From Gammaproteobacteria bacterium (GTDB lineage: Bacteria; Pseudomonadota; Gammaproteobacteria; Steroidobacterales; Steroidobacteraceae): 64,000 bases of DNA. Of this stretch, positions 25,810 through 35,700 are shown piece by piece. Position 1 is the first letter of the stretch. Each line of letters begins with the position of its first letter. The stretch spans positions 248,001-312,000 of the forward strand of contig PKRE01000001.1 in assembly GCA_017577615.1 (NCBI GenBank), written 5' to 3'. The position numbers and the translations under genes are program-made. The notes under the pieces were generated by a model that had not been told where the DNA came from, ran no database searches, and worked only from the letters and a program-made list of their open reading frames with translations.

Positions 25810-26422
25810 CGATCATACGGTCGTACGCTTTGGGTTTCGCTTGCTGCTGGAAGCGGCCGCAGACGTGCAGGTCGTCGGCGAAGCCGACTCGGGCGAGCAA
25901 GCCTATGCGGCGTACCCGAACTGCAAGCCCGACGTCGTCATCATGGATCTGTCGATGCCGGGGATGGGCGGCCTCGAGGCGCTCAGACGCATTCACACTC
26001 GTTACCCCGAAGCTCGCCTGCTCGCGCTGTCGGCGCACGACGATGCCCTGCACGCCCGACGGGCGCTCAGTCAAGGTGCGCTCGGCTTCTTGTCGAAACG
26101 CACTGCTCCGGAGACCCTGCTGGATGCCGTGCGAGCAGTGGCAGCGGGCAGACGCTATCTCGATCCGCCACTAGCACAGGAACTGGCGCTAGCAGAAATC
26201 AAGGGTGGGGGCGACTCGCCGATCGCTCGTCTGTCGGAGCGCGAATTCGAGGTCTTCCTACGGCTTGCCCGAGGCGCCGCCGTTCAGTCCATCGCCAACG
26301 ATCTGAATCTGTCTGCTTCTACTGTCGGTACGCATCTGTACAACATCAAGCAGAAGCTCGGCGCAAGCAATCAAGCCGAGCTGACGCTCATCGCGCTGCG
26401 GGCCGGATTGATCGAAGTGTGA
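25787..26422 (+). CDS. LuxR/NarL-type response regulator next to pqq
   Basis: A 211-residue regulator: receiver domain 1-120 (VLLVDDHTVV, Asp54 in VVIMDLSMPG, Lys in FLSKRTA) and a LuxR-type HTH at about 145-205 (LSEREFEVFLRLARG, SASTVGTHLYNIKQKL). The ATG at 25787 follows a GGAGG and lies within the end of the kinase gene. In pseudomonads a NarL-type regulator (AgmR/ErbR) activates pqq and PQQ-dependent dehydrogenase genes, so a similar role is plausible from position; direct evidence is lacking. Confidence 0.9.
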   Translation: MIRVLLVDDHTVVRFGFRLLLEAAADVQVVGEADSGEQAYAAYPNCKPDVVIMDLSMPGMGGLEALRRIHTRYPEARLLALSAHDDALHARRALSQGALGFLSKRTAPETLLDAVRAVAAGRRYLDPPLAQELALAEIKGGGDSPIARLSEREFEVFLRLARGAAVQSIANDLNLSASTVGTHLYNIKQKLGASNQAELTLIALRAGLIEV

Positions 26423-26538
26423 GCTTGGTCGAGCTTCTGAAGCATCGAGCGGGCACCACCCGCAAGCGCAGGTGCAGGAACGAATGCAGCAAATGAACGT
26501 TCTTGTGGCTCATGTCTCACTCACGCCGGGAGGGATGA

Positions 26539-26742
26539 ATGAGGCTTGCTTTATCGATCAGCCTCGTGGTGACACTTGCTGCCGCATGCAGCACTGATGA
26601 AAGCGCGGGCAAGAACACGTCACAAGAATATGCAACCGGACCGTTGCCGACAGCCGACAGTGTGCAACGCGAATCCGACTTGGATCTGTCGACAAGCAGC
26701 GCGGTTCAATCGGCAGAGGAAGAGCGCGAGCGAATGCCGTGA
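26539..26742 (+). CDS. small lipoprotein, unknown
   Basis: A 67-residue protein with a lipoprotein-type signal (LSISLVVTLAAAC, Cys17) and a polar tail rich in Ser, Glu and Asp. A GGGAGGG lies before the ATG at 26539. No family is recognised. It may share a transcript with the M1 aminopeptidase 109 bases downstream. Confidence 0.6.
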   Translation: MRLALSISLVVTLAAACSTDESAGKNTSQEYATGPLPTADSVQRESDLDLSTSSAVQSAEEERERMP

Positions 26743-26783
26743 AACGTGCCGCGTGCGTTCCGAGGGCACGGTACCTTGCCGAC

Positions 26784-26813
26784 TCTCCATTCCCCAGTCC
26801 CGTTTCCCAAGCC
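26784..26813. repeat. single-arm heptamer array (CCCCATT type)
   Basis: About 30 bases reading CTCCATT CCCCAGT CCCGTTT CCCAAGC, with a C-run every seven bases. It lies in the gap before the M1 aminopeptidase. No clear complementary arm is nearby. It is the same class as the elements at 16148, 58213 and, inverted, 29764. Confidence 0.45.
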
Positions 26814-26851
26814 AATCGCCTACACTGCGCATCTGGTGGGAGAGGCTCACG

Positions 26852-28735
26852 ATGCACCAATCGAGAATCTGGACGGTTCTGCTCGCATCGACGTTGGCGT
26901 TCGCCCGTGTCCTATACGCCGAAGACATCTATGTGGATGACCCTCACTCCTACGCCGATCCTCGCACATTTCGCACCAAACATCTGGCGCTGGACCTGAC
27001 CGCAGACTTCTCCCGCAAGCAGCTCGTCGGCCATGCGGAGCTGCACCTGGAGCGGGTCGATCCGGCGGCACGCGAGCTCGTGCTGGACACACGCGATCTC
27101 ACCATCCGTGGTGTCGAGCTCGTCGGACGGGTGAATCGGCCGCTCAAGTTCAAGCTCGATCCGCCGGACGCGATTCTTGGATCGGCGCTGCGCATCGCCG
27201 TGCCGAGAGGCGCCACGACTTTCGTGGTGCGCGTGAAGTACGAGACGTCGCCCGACGCGAGCGGCTTGCAATGGCTCGAGCCGGCGCAAACGGCTGGCGG
27301 GAAACATCCGTTTCTGTATTCCCAATCTCAGGCGATCCATGCGCGCAGCTGGATCCCGCTGCAGGACACGCCAGCGATCCGACTGACGTACGAGGCGCGC
27401 ATCCGAACGCCGCCAGAACTCCTTGCGGTCATGAGCGCGCGAAATGAGATCGATGCGGTCCGCGACGGCGATTACACGTTTCGCATGCCCCAGCCCATCC
27501 CGTCGTATCTGATCGCGCTCGGTGTCGGCGATCTCGAATTCAAGGCCATTGGTCCTCGAACGGGTGTGTACGCAGAGCCAAGCGTCCTCGCTGCAGCTGC
27601 TCATGAGTTCGCCCACACCGAAGCGATGCTGGCGACGTGCGAAAAGCTGTTCGGCCCGTATCAATGGGAACGCTACGACTTGCTCATCCTGCCGCCGAGC
27701 TTCATGTGGGGCGGCATGGAAAATCCCCGGCTCACCTTCTTGACGCCGACTGTCATCGCCGGTGACCGCAGTCTCGTCTCACTCATCGCACACGAGCTGG
27801 CTCATTCGTGGTCCGGCAACCTCGTGACCAACGCCAACTGGAACAGCGTGTGGCTCAACGAGGGTTTCACGGTGTATCTGGAACGGCGCATCATCGAGGC
27901 GCTCTATGGCAGTGACCGGCGCGCGATGGAAGACGTACTCGGCCTGCAATCGTTACGAGCCGACATCGCGGCGCTCGAAGCCCGAGGCGATGCGTCGCTC
28001 ACGCGATTGAGAGTCGACTTGCGCGGACGCGACCCCGACGACGGCTTCTCTGATGTGCCATACGAGAAGGGACGTCTCTTCCTTGGTTTTCTGGAGTCGA
28101 GATTGGGACGCGAGCGGCTCGATGCTTTCTTGCAGGACTACTTCACTCGCTTCGCCTTCCAGAGCGTCACGACTGACACCTTTCTCGAATATCTATGGGA
28201 GCACATCGCGCAGGATCCCGGGATCGTGCTCACCAAGGCGGAGATCGAGGAATGGATCGATCAGCCAGGCATTCCGAGCTCGGCGGTTCTACCGCGCTCC
28301 GATGCATTCGAGCGCGTCGACGCACAACGACGGGCTTGGCTCGACGGCTCGATCACCGCTGCAGAACTCGACTCCGCGCGCTGGACGACGCACGAGTGGC
28401 TCCATTTTCTCGGCAACCTTCCGGAGACGATCACCACCGAGCAATTGCGCGAACTCGATGCTGCGTTCGATCTGACTGGCGTCAAGAATGCCATTGTTGC
28501 ACGCAGCTGGCTCAAGAACGCCATACGCGCCGGGTACGCACCCGCCTCGCCTCGCCTCGAGCAATATCTCACCTCGATCGGGCGACGCAGCTTGGTAAAG
28601 GGGCTGTACGAGGAGCTCCTCAAGACACCGGAGGGTGCGCGGCGGGCACGCGAGATCTACGCAAAGGCACGCCCGCTGTATCAAATCCCGCTGCGGCAAC
28701 AGCTCGACGAGCTCATATACAAGCCAGGCGAATAG
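26852..28735 (+). CDS. M1 family zinc aminopeptidase (LTA4-hydrolase-like)
   Basis: A 627-residue secreted metallopeptidase. After a signal peptide (TVLLASTLAFARVLYA) comes the N-terminal beta domain. The catalytic domain carries the exopeptidase motif GGMEN (within FMWGGMENPRLTF) and the zinc site HELAH at 314-318 with Glu337 in WLNEGFTVYLE. A C-terminal helical domain of the leukotriene-A4-hydrolase type follows (LFLGFLESRLGRERLDAFLQ, HEWLHFLGNLP). It should release N-terminal residues from peptides in the periplasm. The Met at 26852 follows a GGGAGAGG and is the only start giving a signal peptide. Confidence 0.94.
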   Translation: MHQSRIWTVLLASTLAFARVLYAEDIYVDDPHSYADPRTFRTKHLALDLTADFSRKQLVGHAELHLERVDPAARELVLDTRDLTIRGVELVGRVNRPLKFKLDPPDAILGSALRIAVPRGATTFVVRVKYETSPDASGLQWLEPAQTAGGKHPFLYSQSQAIHARSWIPLQDTPAIRLTYEARIRTPPELLAVMSARNEIDAVRDGDYTFRMPQPIPSYLIALGVGDLEFKAIGPRTGVYAEPSVLAAAAHEFAHTEAMLATCEKLFGPYQWERYDLLILPPSFMWGGMENPRLTFLTPTVIAGDRSLVSLIAHELAHSWSGNLVTNANWNSVWLNEGFTVYLERRIIEALYGSDRRAMEDVLGLQSLRADIAALEARGDASLTRLRVDLRGRDPDDGFSDVPYEKGRLFLGFLESRLGRERLDAFLQDYFTRFAFQSVTTDTFLEYLWEHIAQDPGIVLTKAEIEEWIDQPGIPSSAVLPRSDAFERVDAQRRAWLDGSITAAELDSARWTTHEWLHFLGNLPETITTEQLRELDAAFDLTGVKNAIVARSWLKNAIRAGYAPASPRLEQYLTSIGRRSLVKGLYEELLKTPEGARRAREIYAKARPLYQIPLRQQLDELIYKPGE

Positions 28736-28750
28736 CAGCGTCTGCGCGCG

Positions 28751-29254
28751 TCACAACGACCGCGGGTTGAGCCTCCAGATCGAATAAGTGAGACCCAAAG
28801 CGTACGTCACCCACAATAAATAAGGCAGCAGCAAGATTGCCGCCACCTTCCGCAAGCGCCAGAAGGCAACGAGCGTTGCGAGAACGAGCAGCCAGAGCAA
28901 GAGCGCGTTGACGACTGCCCATGCTCCGCTCCTCCACACGAAGAAGGCCCAGCTCCAAGCGGCATTGCAGATGAGCTGAGCGAGGAACAAGGCGAACGCG
29001 CCGCGCGCACCCGCGGTACCGCGCTTGAGCCAGACGAGCCAAGCCGCGACTGCCATGAGCACAAAGAGCACATTCCATACGGGGGCAAACGCCCCCGCGG
29101 GCGGCGCCCACGCAGGTCGCTCGAGGCTCGTGTAGAAGTCAACCGCGTCCAGCGACGCGATCGCACCAACGGCTGCCGCCACGAAGCACACCACGAGCCA
29201 GGCGATCAATCCGCCTATCTGCGCCAACACTGGCCTCCGCACATCTGTCGCCAT
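28751..29254 (-). CDS. tspO: TspO/MBR family membrane protein
   Basis: A 167-residue five-helix membrane protein of the TspO (translocator protein) family. Typical features are the FYTSLERPAWAPPAGAFAPV loop with the WAPP motif, VWNVLFVLMAVAAWLV, and LICNAAWSWAFFV with the conserved tryptophans and asparagine. Family members bind tetrapyrroles and affect stress responses. The Met at 29254 is preceded by AAGGAG at 9 bases, so it is favoured over 29278. It converges on the M1 peptidase with a 15-base gap. Confidence 0.92.
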   Translation of the reverse strand: MATDVRRPVLAQIGGLIAWLVVCFVAAAVGAIASLDAVDFYTSLERPAWAPPAGAFAPVWNVLFVLMAVAAWLVWLKRGTAGARGAFALFLAQLICNAAWSWAFFVWRSGAWAVVNALLLWLLVLATLVAFWRLRKVAAILLLPYLLWVTYALGLTYSIWRLNPRSL

Positions 29255-29410
29255 CCCGGGCCTCTCCTTCTCGCGCAATCGATGCTCGATCTGAACGTCG
29301 CAGCACGTCGCGAAGGTTCATTTCGCATGCTGACCGCTGTACCTATCGGAACTTGCATGCACTCGAATCGATTGATGTCGCATTCTCGCTGCGCGTGCGG
29401 AGCCACCATC

Positions 29411-29761
29411 ATGGCCCAAGTCAAAGAGAGCTCGATCGTTGCAAGCGCGCTCTGGATGATCGTGATCTCGCTCCTCCTCTTTTTTCTTCCGGCATTCAAC
29501 GGCCTCTTTGGCGGCCTCGTGGGCGGCTATAAAGCAGGATCGGCACGTCGCGGCATCGTTGCGGCGGTGTTGCCGTCCATCGTCGTGGGCTTGACACTAT
29601 GGGGCGTGTTCGCCGTGTTCGGCGCGCCCGTGGTCGGCTTCTTGGGAGGGCTAGCCGTAGGCATCTGGGCGCTCATCTCGAGCATCGGATTGCTCATCGG
29701 CGGCGTGATCGGGGGAGCAATCGCTCGTGCACGCAGCAGCCAACTCGAATATGGCTCTTGA
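29411..29761 (+). CDS. Gly-rich four-helix membrane protein
   Basis: A 116-residue hydrophobic protein with about four membrane segments rich in Gly and Ala (IVASALWMIVISLLLFFLP, FNGLFGGLVGGYKAG, VVGLTLWGVFAVFG, GLAVGIWALISSIGLLIGGV). It resembles small DUF5518-like membrane proteins, but I cannot assign a family firmly. The ATG at 29411 is preferred because the upstream 43 codons contain cysteines and no membrane character. Function unknown. Confidence 0.65.
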   Translation: MAQVKESSIVASALWMIVISLLLFFLPAFNGLFGGLVGGYKAGSARRGIVAAVLPSIVVGLTLWGVFAVFGAPVVGFLGGLAVGIWALISSIGLLIGGVIGGAIARARSSQLEYGS

Positions 29762-29763
29762 AC

Positions 29764-29798
29764 GAGGGATAAGGAAAAGGGAAATCAGGGGGCTTGGG
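29764..29798. repeat. single-arm heptamer array (GGGATAA type)
   Basis: Units GGGATAA GGAAAAG GGAAATC AGGGGGC follow one another just after the stop of the membrane protein, spanning the 23-base gap and the last codons of the convergent 3D-domain gene. It is the complementary strand form of the CCCCATT class. Confidence 0.4.
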
Positions 29799-30195
29799 CG
29801 ACAGCCACGCCGCCGTGATCGGCAGTGCTCGACCAGCGAATGGTCACCTTACGCCGCCCCCATTGGCGAGCTGCCGCCACATCCACACCCATATACAGAT
29901 CGATGTGGCGGGTCACGCCCGATGGCATGCGGTCCAGCACGACCCATTCACCTTCAACGCCGTCGATCCGCACCGTGGTTCCTCGCGTCAAGCCCTTCTC
30001 GACGAGGTCCGGCGAGACGGCGATCACTTTCATACCTGGCTCCAGCCGGTCGCCCCATGCACCGCGGTTCTGATCGCCGACCGTCTGTGCCGGCGTCGAG
30101 TTATAAGCAGTCGCTGTGACGACGAGGGTTTGTTCCTCAGCCAACGCTGGGAACACGACAAGAAACAAGCCTGTCAACCCAAGCCTTCGGCGCAT
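29785..30195 (-). CDS. secreted 3D domain protein
   Basis: A 136-residue protein with a signal peptide (LGLTGLFLVVFPALA) and one 3D domain (about 22-130), named for three conserved acidic residues. Visible parts: VTATAYNSTPAQTVGD, DRLEPGMKVIAVSPDLV, and VVLDRMPSGVTRHIDLYMG. The domain is related to the double-psi barrel of MltA and RlpA lytic transglycosylases and is linked to peptidoglycan. Its start lies inside the end of the peroxiredoxin-like gene (22-base overlap), suggesting a two-gene operon. Confidence 0.85.
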   Translation of the reverse strand: MRRRLGLTGLFLVVFPALAEEQTLVVTATAYNSTPAQTVGDQNRGAWGDRLEPGMKVIAVSPDLVEKGLTRGTTVRIDGVEGEWVVLDRMPSGVTRHIDLYMGVDVAAARQWGRRKVTIRWSSTADHGGVAVAQAP

Positions 30196-30737
30196 GGGTC
30201 GACTTTACGCGATACAGACTGCCCCTGCGGACATGTCTGCTTACGAAGACAGTGCGCCATCCAAGCCAGCTCGATCGGCGAAGGCACACAAGCTCGATCG
30301 ACATAGGCATAGCTACGCCGCAGCACTAAGGAGTCGTCCAAGACAAGCACGAAGCGCGTCGTTGCGGCAAGCACAGCGCTCACGAGCCGCCGCTCCGGCG
30401 TGCGCATCGGCCCGGACAAACGACGCAGATCGGCCCAACGGAGCGCGACCGGCGCACCGCCAACCTGCGCGACCCAGCTCTCGCCGTCCTCGTGTGGGCG
30501 AGCGAGCCCGAGCACGGCAATGTGTGCAGACCGGATTGCTTGCTCGACCTGCATGAGCCAACGATCTGCTTCGAAGCCGTAGCTCGCAAAATCGTCCGGG
30601 TGTGAGAACAAGAGTGCCCATCGCCCCTGCAGCCATCGGCGGACCATGGCAACGGGGAGCGTGCGCCGAGGCTCGTTGCTGCTGCGGTACCCCAGCGCGT
30701 GCAATGCGAATACCGTCACGGCCAAACCTCCATGCAT
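30174..30737 (-). CDS. peroxiredoxin-like protein lacking the catalytic cysteine
   Basis: A 187-residue protein with a thioredoxin/peroxiredoxin-like segment: GRWALLFSHPDDFASYGFE. This corresponds to the 1-Cys peroxiredoxin block that normally reads HPADFTPVCTTE, but the peroxidatic Cys is replaced by Gly and the supporting Thr by Ala. Other parts are VLVLDDSLVLRRSYAYVD and a Cys pair near the C-terminus (CLRKQTCPQG). It is therefore unlikely to reduce peroxide. Met at 30737 is chosen because upstream codons are Arg/Ser-rich and unlikely to be translated. Homology is by eye, so moderately sure. Confidence 0.6.
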   Translation of the reverse strand: MHGGLAVTVFALHALGYRSSNEPRRTLPVAMVRRWLQGRWALLFSHPDDFASYGFEADRWLMQVEQAIRSAHIAVLGLARPHEDGESWVAQVGGAPVALRWADLRRLSGPMRTPERRLVSAVLAATTRFVLVLDDSLVLRRSYAYVDRACVPSPIELAWMAHCLRKQTCPQGQSVSRKVDPCAEGLG

Positions 30738-30849
30738 CGCTGAATGTCGCTCAGCATGAGAGATTCGGGGGCGCTTTTCAGTCGCACGCAAGTAACAAGA
30801 CGGTCTCAACTGACGCGAGCGGGTCGCATCGACAGGCCCGCGACGCGTC

Positions 30850-31416
30850 TCACGCCCGCAAGGGCTTGAGCGCTGCCGCCCACTTGTACAGCTCATCGAG
30901 CATCACGGTCGCGGACTCCTCGATCAGCTCATAGGGCCGAAAGCGCTTCTCCTCGTCGATGAGCGCCGCGACCATGGGTATCATCACTCCCTCGACCATC
31001 GGCATCATCTTGAGCGTGGTCACCAGCTGCTTTTCCATTTGCACCGCGCGCAGCCCGCCAGAGACGCCTCCATAGCTCACGAAGCCGCACGGCTTGTAAT
31101 TCCACTCTTGGTAGAGATAGTTCAAAGCGTTGACGAATGAGGGGGGCGGGCAATAGTTGAACTCCGGTGTGACGAATACGTATGCGTCTGCGGATGCAAC
31201 ACTCTGCGACCAGCGCTTCGTATGCTCCTTCTCGTAGTTGCGCAGGCGTGGATGGTGCGGCTCGTCATAGATCGGCAGATTGAAATCCGCCAGATCGATG
31301 AGCTTGGCGGCGAACTTGCCGTGCTGCGTCGCGCGCTCGTGAAACCAAGCACCGATCGCAGGCCCTACACGTCCCGGACGCGTGCTGACGATGATCGTTT
31401 GCAGCTCGAGCGCCAT
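30850..31416 (-). CDS. NADPH-dependent FMN reductase family protein
   Basis: A 188-residue flavodoxin-fold protein. The FMN-phosphate loop is IIVSTRPGRVGPAIGAW; further family features are LADFNLPIYDEP, FVTPEFNYCPPPSFVNALNYLY and the FVSYGGVSGGLRAVQ loop. It belongs with ArsH/YieF/chromate-reductase-like NAD(P)H:quinone reductases of the cytoplasm. The Met at 31416 follows a GAGGAG. It is divergent from the VOC gene at 31579. Substrate is not determined by sequence. Confidence 0.9.
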   Translation of the reverse strand: MALELQTIIVSTRPGRVGPAIGAWFHERATQHGKFAAKLIDLADFNLPIYDEPHHPRLRNYEKEHTKRWSQSVASADAYVFVTPEFNYCPPPSFVNALNYLYQEWNYKPCGFVSYGGVSGGLRAVQMEKQLVTTLKMMPMVEGVMIPMVAALIDEEKRFRPYELIEESATVMLDELYKWAAALKPLRA

Positions 31417-31578
31417 GTTCGCTCCTCGTGCTCTGGTTTTCAGGGGAAGACGAGCAGCTAAACTCTTGCACAGCAAGATCGATCCGAGCGGTCGCCAGTT
31501 TGACGGTGCCTCTTGTCGGCTTCGGGCAGGCTCGAACGTCCTTGCGGAAGGCTACAAGTCGTACGAGGAGTGCTCGAC

Positions 31579-32079
31579 ATGCCACAACTACGCTGTATCC
31601 GACCCTGCCTGTGGTTCGACAATCAGGCCGAGGAGGCGGCGGATTTCTACGTGTCCGTGTTTCCGAACTCCAAGATCACCCAGATCACACGCTTCAACGA
31701 GTCGGGGAGCGAGATTCACGGGCGAAGCTCAGGCACGATCATGGCGCTCACCTTCGAGCTCAACGGCCAGCCGTTCATGGCGCTCAACGGCGGACCGATG
31801 TTCAAGTTCAACGAGGCAATTTCCCTCATCGTGGAATGCGACACGCAGCAGGAGATCGATTATTTCTGGGAGAAGCTGTCGCAGGGTGGCGATCCGCAAA
31901 CTCAGCAGTGCGGCTGGCTCAAGGACAAGTATGGGCTTTCCTGGCAGGTTGTGCCGAGCAAGCTGAGCGAATATCTTGCCGATCACACCTCCGAGCGCGC
32001 CCGACGAGCGATGGCCGCCATCCTGCAGATGAAGAAGCTCGACATCGCTGCGATCGAATGTGCCGCCGTGGCACGATAG
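31579..32079 (+). CDS. PhnB-like VOC family protein
   Basis: A 166-residue protein of the PhnB/3-demethylubiquinone-9-3-methyltransferase-like VOC group: CLWFDNQAEEAADFYVSVFP, ALTFELNGQPFMALNGGP, then DYFWEKLSQGG and CGWLKDKYGLSWQVVP, the last being the strongest family signature. Function of these proteins is mostly unknown despite the annotation name. The ATG at 31579 is preceded by GAGGAG about 9 bases upstream. It converges on the broken GNAT gene. Confidence 0.9.
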   Translation: MPQLRCIRPCLWFDNQAEEAADFYVSVFPNSKITQITRFNESGSEIHGRSSGTIMALTFELNGQPFMALNGGPMFKFNEAISLIVECDTQQEIDYFWEKLSQGGDPQTQQCGWLKDKYGLSWQVVPSKLSEYLADHTSERARRAMAAILQMKKLDIAAIECAAVAR

Positions 32080-32085
32080 CGGCCG

Positions 32086-32372
32086 TTACGGTTGCGCCAA
32101 CATCGCGCGATACTCTGGGTGTTGCGCGATGTAGCGCGCGGCGAAAGGACAGTAGGCGATGACTTTCTGCCTGCGTCCGCGGATGATCTCGAGCGCGCCC
32201 CCACCAGCACCGTGCCGATGCCGCGTCCCCTCAACGCGGCGGGCACCTCCGTGTGATCGAGCATGACGATTCCGTCCCTTACTCGATAACTGACATAGGC
32301 TGTGCCTGCGTCCGTCACAAGCTCGAAGCGCTGCGCCGGAGGATTGTCGCGCACGTCGTGCTCCGCGTTCAT
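32086..32372 (-). pseudogene. GNAT-family acetyltransferase, frameshifted
   Basis: The N-terminal half of a small YjdJ-like N-acetyltransferase (about MNAEHD to RGRGIGTVLVGA, including DHTEVPAALRGRGIGT) is read in one frame. The C-terminal half (ALEIIRGRRQKVIAYCPFAA, then RYIAQHPEYRAML) is in another. The switch falls at a run of five C bases at 32198-32202 (plus strand). Adding one base there joins the halves into a normal domain of about 95 residues. Either the gene is newly broken or the base count is a sequencing error. Confidence 0.85.
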
Positions 32373-32657
32373 CGGCTTTGACTCCTGGCTCTGCAACCGG
32401 CGGCAACTCGAAGGCACCACGCACGTCGCCCGGCTTGCGTGTCTCGGCTCATCGCCAGACTATGCATGCCACAGGTTGAGGGAATGCGGGATCAGAGAAT
32501 GCGACGTGTCCCATTGCGTAGTCTACGTGCCTCTAGGTCGTCGAAGCCCACTGCGCATCTTCAGGCCAGAACGACAACAAGCGTCCGAGCAGCCCGTGAA
32601 CGGCTTCGCCCGTGAGTGACGGCAGCCGGCTTCAAGTCGACAACCGTGGTAAATTCA

Positions 32658-32682
32658 GGCCCCACACCGCGGAGCAGGGGCC
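32658..32682 (+). promoter_or_regulatory. hairpin upstream of the large cytochrome protein
   Basis: GGCCCC at 32658-32663 pairs with GGGGCC at 32677-32682 around a 13-base loop, ending 54 bases before the ATG at 32737. A TTGACA follows at 32702-32707. It may be part of a leader or operator; evidence is structural only. Confidence 0.3.
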
Positions 32683-32736
32683 GTGCGTGAAAACACGTGT
32701 GTTGACAACAAGACAGAACATTGACCACGAACGACA

Positions 32737-35700
32737 ATGAAGTCCCTCGCCCCCGGTCTCGCGGTGCTGACCTTTGTCGGCATCGCCGCTGCGCACGCCC
32801 AGTCGCTCGTGCTGGCACCCGAACAGCGCGTGCCGCATCCCCTCGTTGACCCGGCATCTGACGATGCGCGGCTTGCTCTGCAACGGTTCAGGCTGCCGCC
32901 TGGCCTGAAGGCGGAGCTGTGGGCGGCCGAGCCGATGCTGGCCAATCCGGTCGCCATCGATTTTGATGAGAAGGGTCGCCTGTTCGTCGCGGAGACACAC
33001 CGCTACGGCAGCAGCACGCTCGATATTCGCGGCTACATGGGCATGCTCGAGCGCGATCTCGCGGCACGCACCATCGAAGATCGTGCGCGCATGATTCTCG
33101 AGGTCTTCGGCGAGGAACAAGCACAACAGCTTGCAATCGAAAGTGAGATCGTGCGCCTCGTCGAGGACCGAGACGGCGACGGTGTCGCCGATACCTCGAG
33201 CGTGTTCGCCGCCGGCTTCGACACCATGCTCGATGGGATTGCCTCCGGAGTGCTCGCTCGCAAAGGCCGCGTCTGGCTCACCAATATTCCCAGCCTCTGG
33301 TTACTCGAGGAAGCACCAGGCGAACAAGGCGCCGTCAAGCGCACGGAGCTGCTGCGCGGCTTTGGCGTTCGTTTCAATTTCACGGGGCACGACTTGCATG
33401 GGCTCGCGTTGGGCCATGACGGCAAGCTTTACTACTCGATCGGAGACCGCGGCGCGCACGTCGTAGGCAAAGACGGACAGATCATCGCGGTGCCGGACGA
33501 AGGTGCGGTGTTCCGCTCAAATCCGGACGGCACGGAGCTCGAGCTGTTCGCTCGCGGTCTGCGCAACCCACAGGAGCTCGTCTTCGACGAGCATGGCAAT
33601 CTGTTCACGGGCGACAACGACGCGGATGCCGGCGACCTCGAGCGCCTTGTATATCTCGTCGAAGGCGGAGACAGCGGCTGGCGCGTCGGCTACCAGCACC
33701 CGCCGCTCGGTAAGAACAATCCGTGGCTGCGGGAAGGCCTGTGGAAACCGCGCTTCGAAGGTCAGCCAGCGTACTTCCTGCCGCCGATCGCGAACATCGA
33801 GGACGGCCCCTCAGGCATGACCTACTATCCTGGCAGCGGCCTCTCGCCAGAGTACCGCGGTCACTTCTTCATCGCGCACTTCAAGGGCACGATCGCGCGC
33901 AGCGGCATCCAAAGCTACACCTTGAAGCAGCAAGGCGCGGGCTTTGCGGTCACGAGCAGCTCGCAGTTCATGGGCGGCCTGCTCGCCACCGATGTCACGT
34001 TCGGACCCGATGGCGCGATGTATGTCTCGGATTGGGTGGAAGGCTGGCCGAAGTCGCGGCGCGGACGGATTTACAAGATCAGCGCTGTCGACCCGGACCC
34101 GACGCAGAAAGCCCTCAGCGAGGAGCTTGCGCTGCTGCTGGCACAAGGCCTCGAACGTGCTGACACGACGACGCTGCGCAGGCTGCTCGCACACCCCGAT
34201 CGGCGTGCACGGCTCGAAGCCCAGTTCACGCTGGTAGAGCGCGGCAAGAGCAGCATCCCCGTGCTGACGGACGTGGCAACGAGCGTCGTCGCCGCGCCGC
34301 TTGCGCGCTTGCATGCGATCTGGGGCCTGACGCAGCTCGGGCGTGAGCACAAGCAGCCGGCTGCGACCCTGCTTACACTGCTCGACGATCCTGATCCGGA
34401 GGTGCGTGCGCAAGCCGCGAAGGGGCTCGGCGATTTGCGCACGAGCGTCGCTTACGCGGCGCTCGTGCGTAAGCTCGACGATGCGGCGCCGCGAGTACAG
34501 TTCTTCGCGGCACAAAGTCTGGGCAAGCTCGGTCGATCGGAAGCAACCGGCGCGCTGCTCGCGCTCTTGCGTCGCAACGACAACCGAGATGTCTATCTGC
34601 GTCATGCGGCCGTACACGCTTTGATGCGCATCGGCAAGACACCCGTGCTCGAAGCGGCTGCAAAGGATCCCTCCGCTGCCGTGCGTCTCGGTGTCTTACT
34701 GGCTTATCGTGGGCTCGGCGATGCAGCCATTGCTCAGTTCCTGGATGACGGCGATGACTACATCGTTCGCGAGGCGGCCATCGCGATCAACGACGTCCCG
34801 ATCGAAGGCGCTTATGACGCTTTGGCGACGAAGCTGGCAGCAGCAACATCAGCGGACGAGGCGTTCGTGCTGCGTGCGATCAATGCAAACTTTCGCCTCG
34901 GACAACCTCGCCATGCACGTGCGCTTGCGCAATTCGCAGCACGTCACGATGCGAGCCCCGACATGAGAGCCGAAGCGATCACGCAGCTCGGCTTATGGTC
35001 CGAGGTACCGCAACGCGATCGCATCGTCGGGGTGTATCGACCGCTCCCCGCGCGCGATCCTGCGACGGCGCGCGAAGCGCTGGCTGCGGTGTTGCCGAGG
35101 CTCCTCGACAAGACGCCGCCAGCAGTCCAGCTTGCAGCAATCGAGGCGGTCAGCAAGCTACAGCTGCGCGATGCGTCGACGCTCCTCGTTGCCGTCGTCG
35201 CGAACGAGCAAGCACACGGCAGCGTGCGTGCGCGCGCGCTCGAGGTGCTCGATGCCTTCGACGATGCCGCGGTCGAGCGGGGCATCGACGCTGCGCAACG
35301 CTCGAACGAACCGATGCTGCGGCTCGCCGCGCTGCAGATTCTTGCGCGCAAGGCGCCGCAGCGTGCGTTACCCATCGTCCGTCAGCTGGTCATGAACGGC
35401 ACTGCAGCGGAGCAGAAGGCTGCGTTCAGCGCGCTTGCCGAACTGAACGAGCCCGAGGCACCGCGTTTGCTCGCGCTCGGGCTCGAGCGGCTCGCTGCCG
35501 GTAAGATTCACCTCGATGCACAAGTGGAATTGCTCGACGCAGCGGAGAGAAGCGACGATCCGCTGGTGCGAACGCGCTGGAATGCAATCCAGGCGCAGTG
35601 GTCGGCGAGCGGCGATCCGCTCGCTCCCTATCGAAGCGCGCTCGGCACCGGCAACGTCGTGCGCGGCGCGCACATCTTTCAGCGGCACCCCGTGCTCGCC

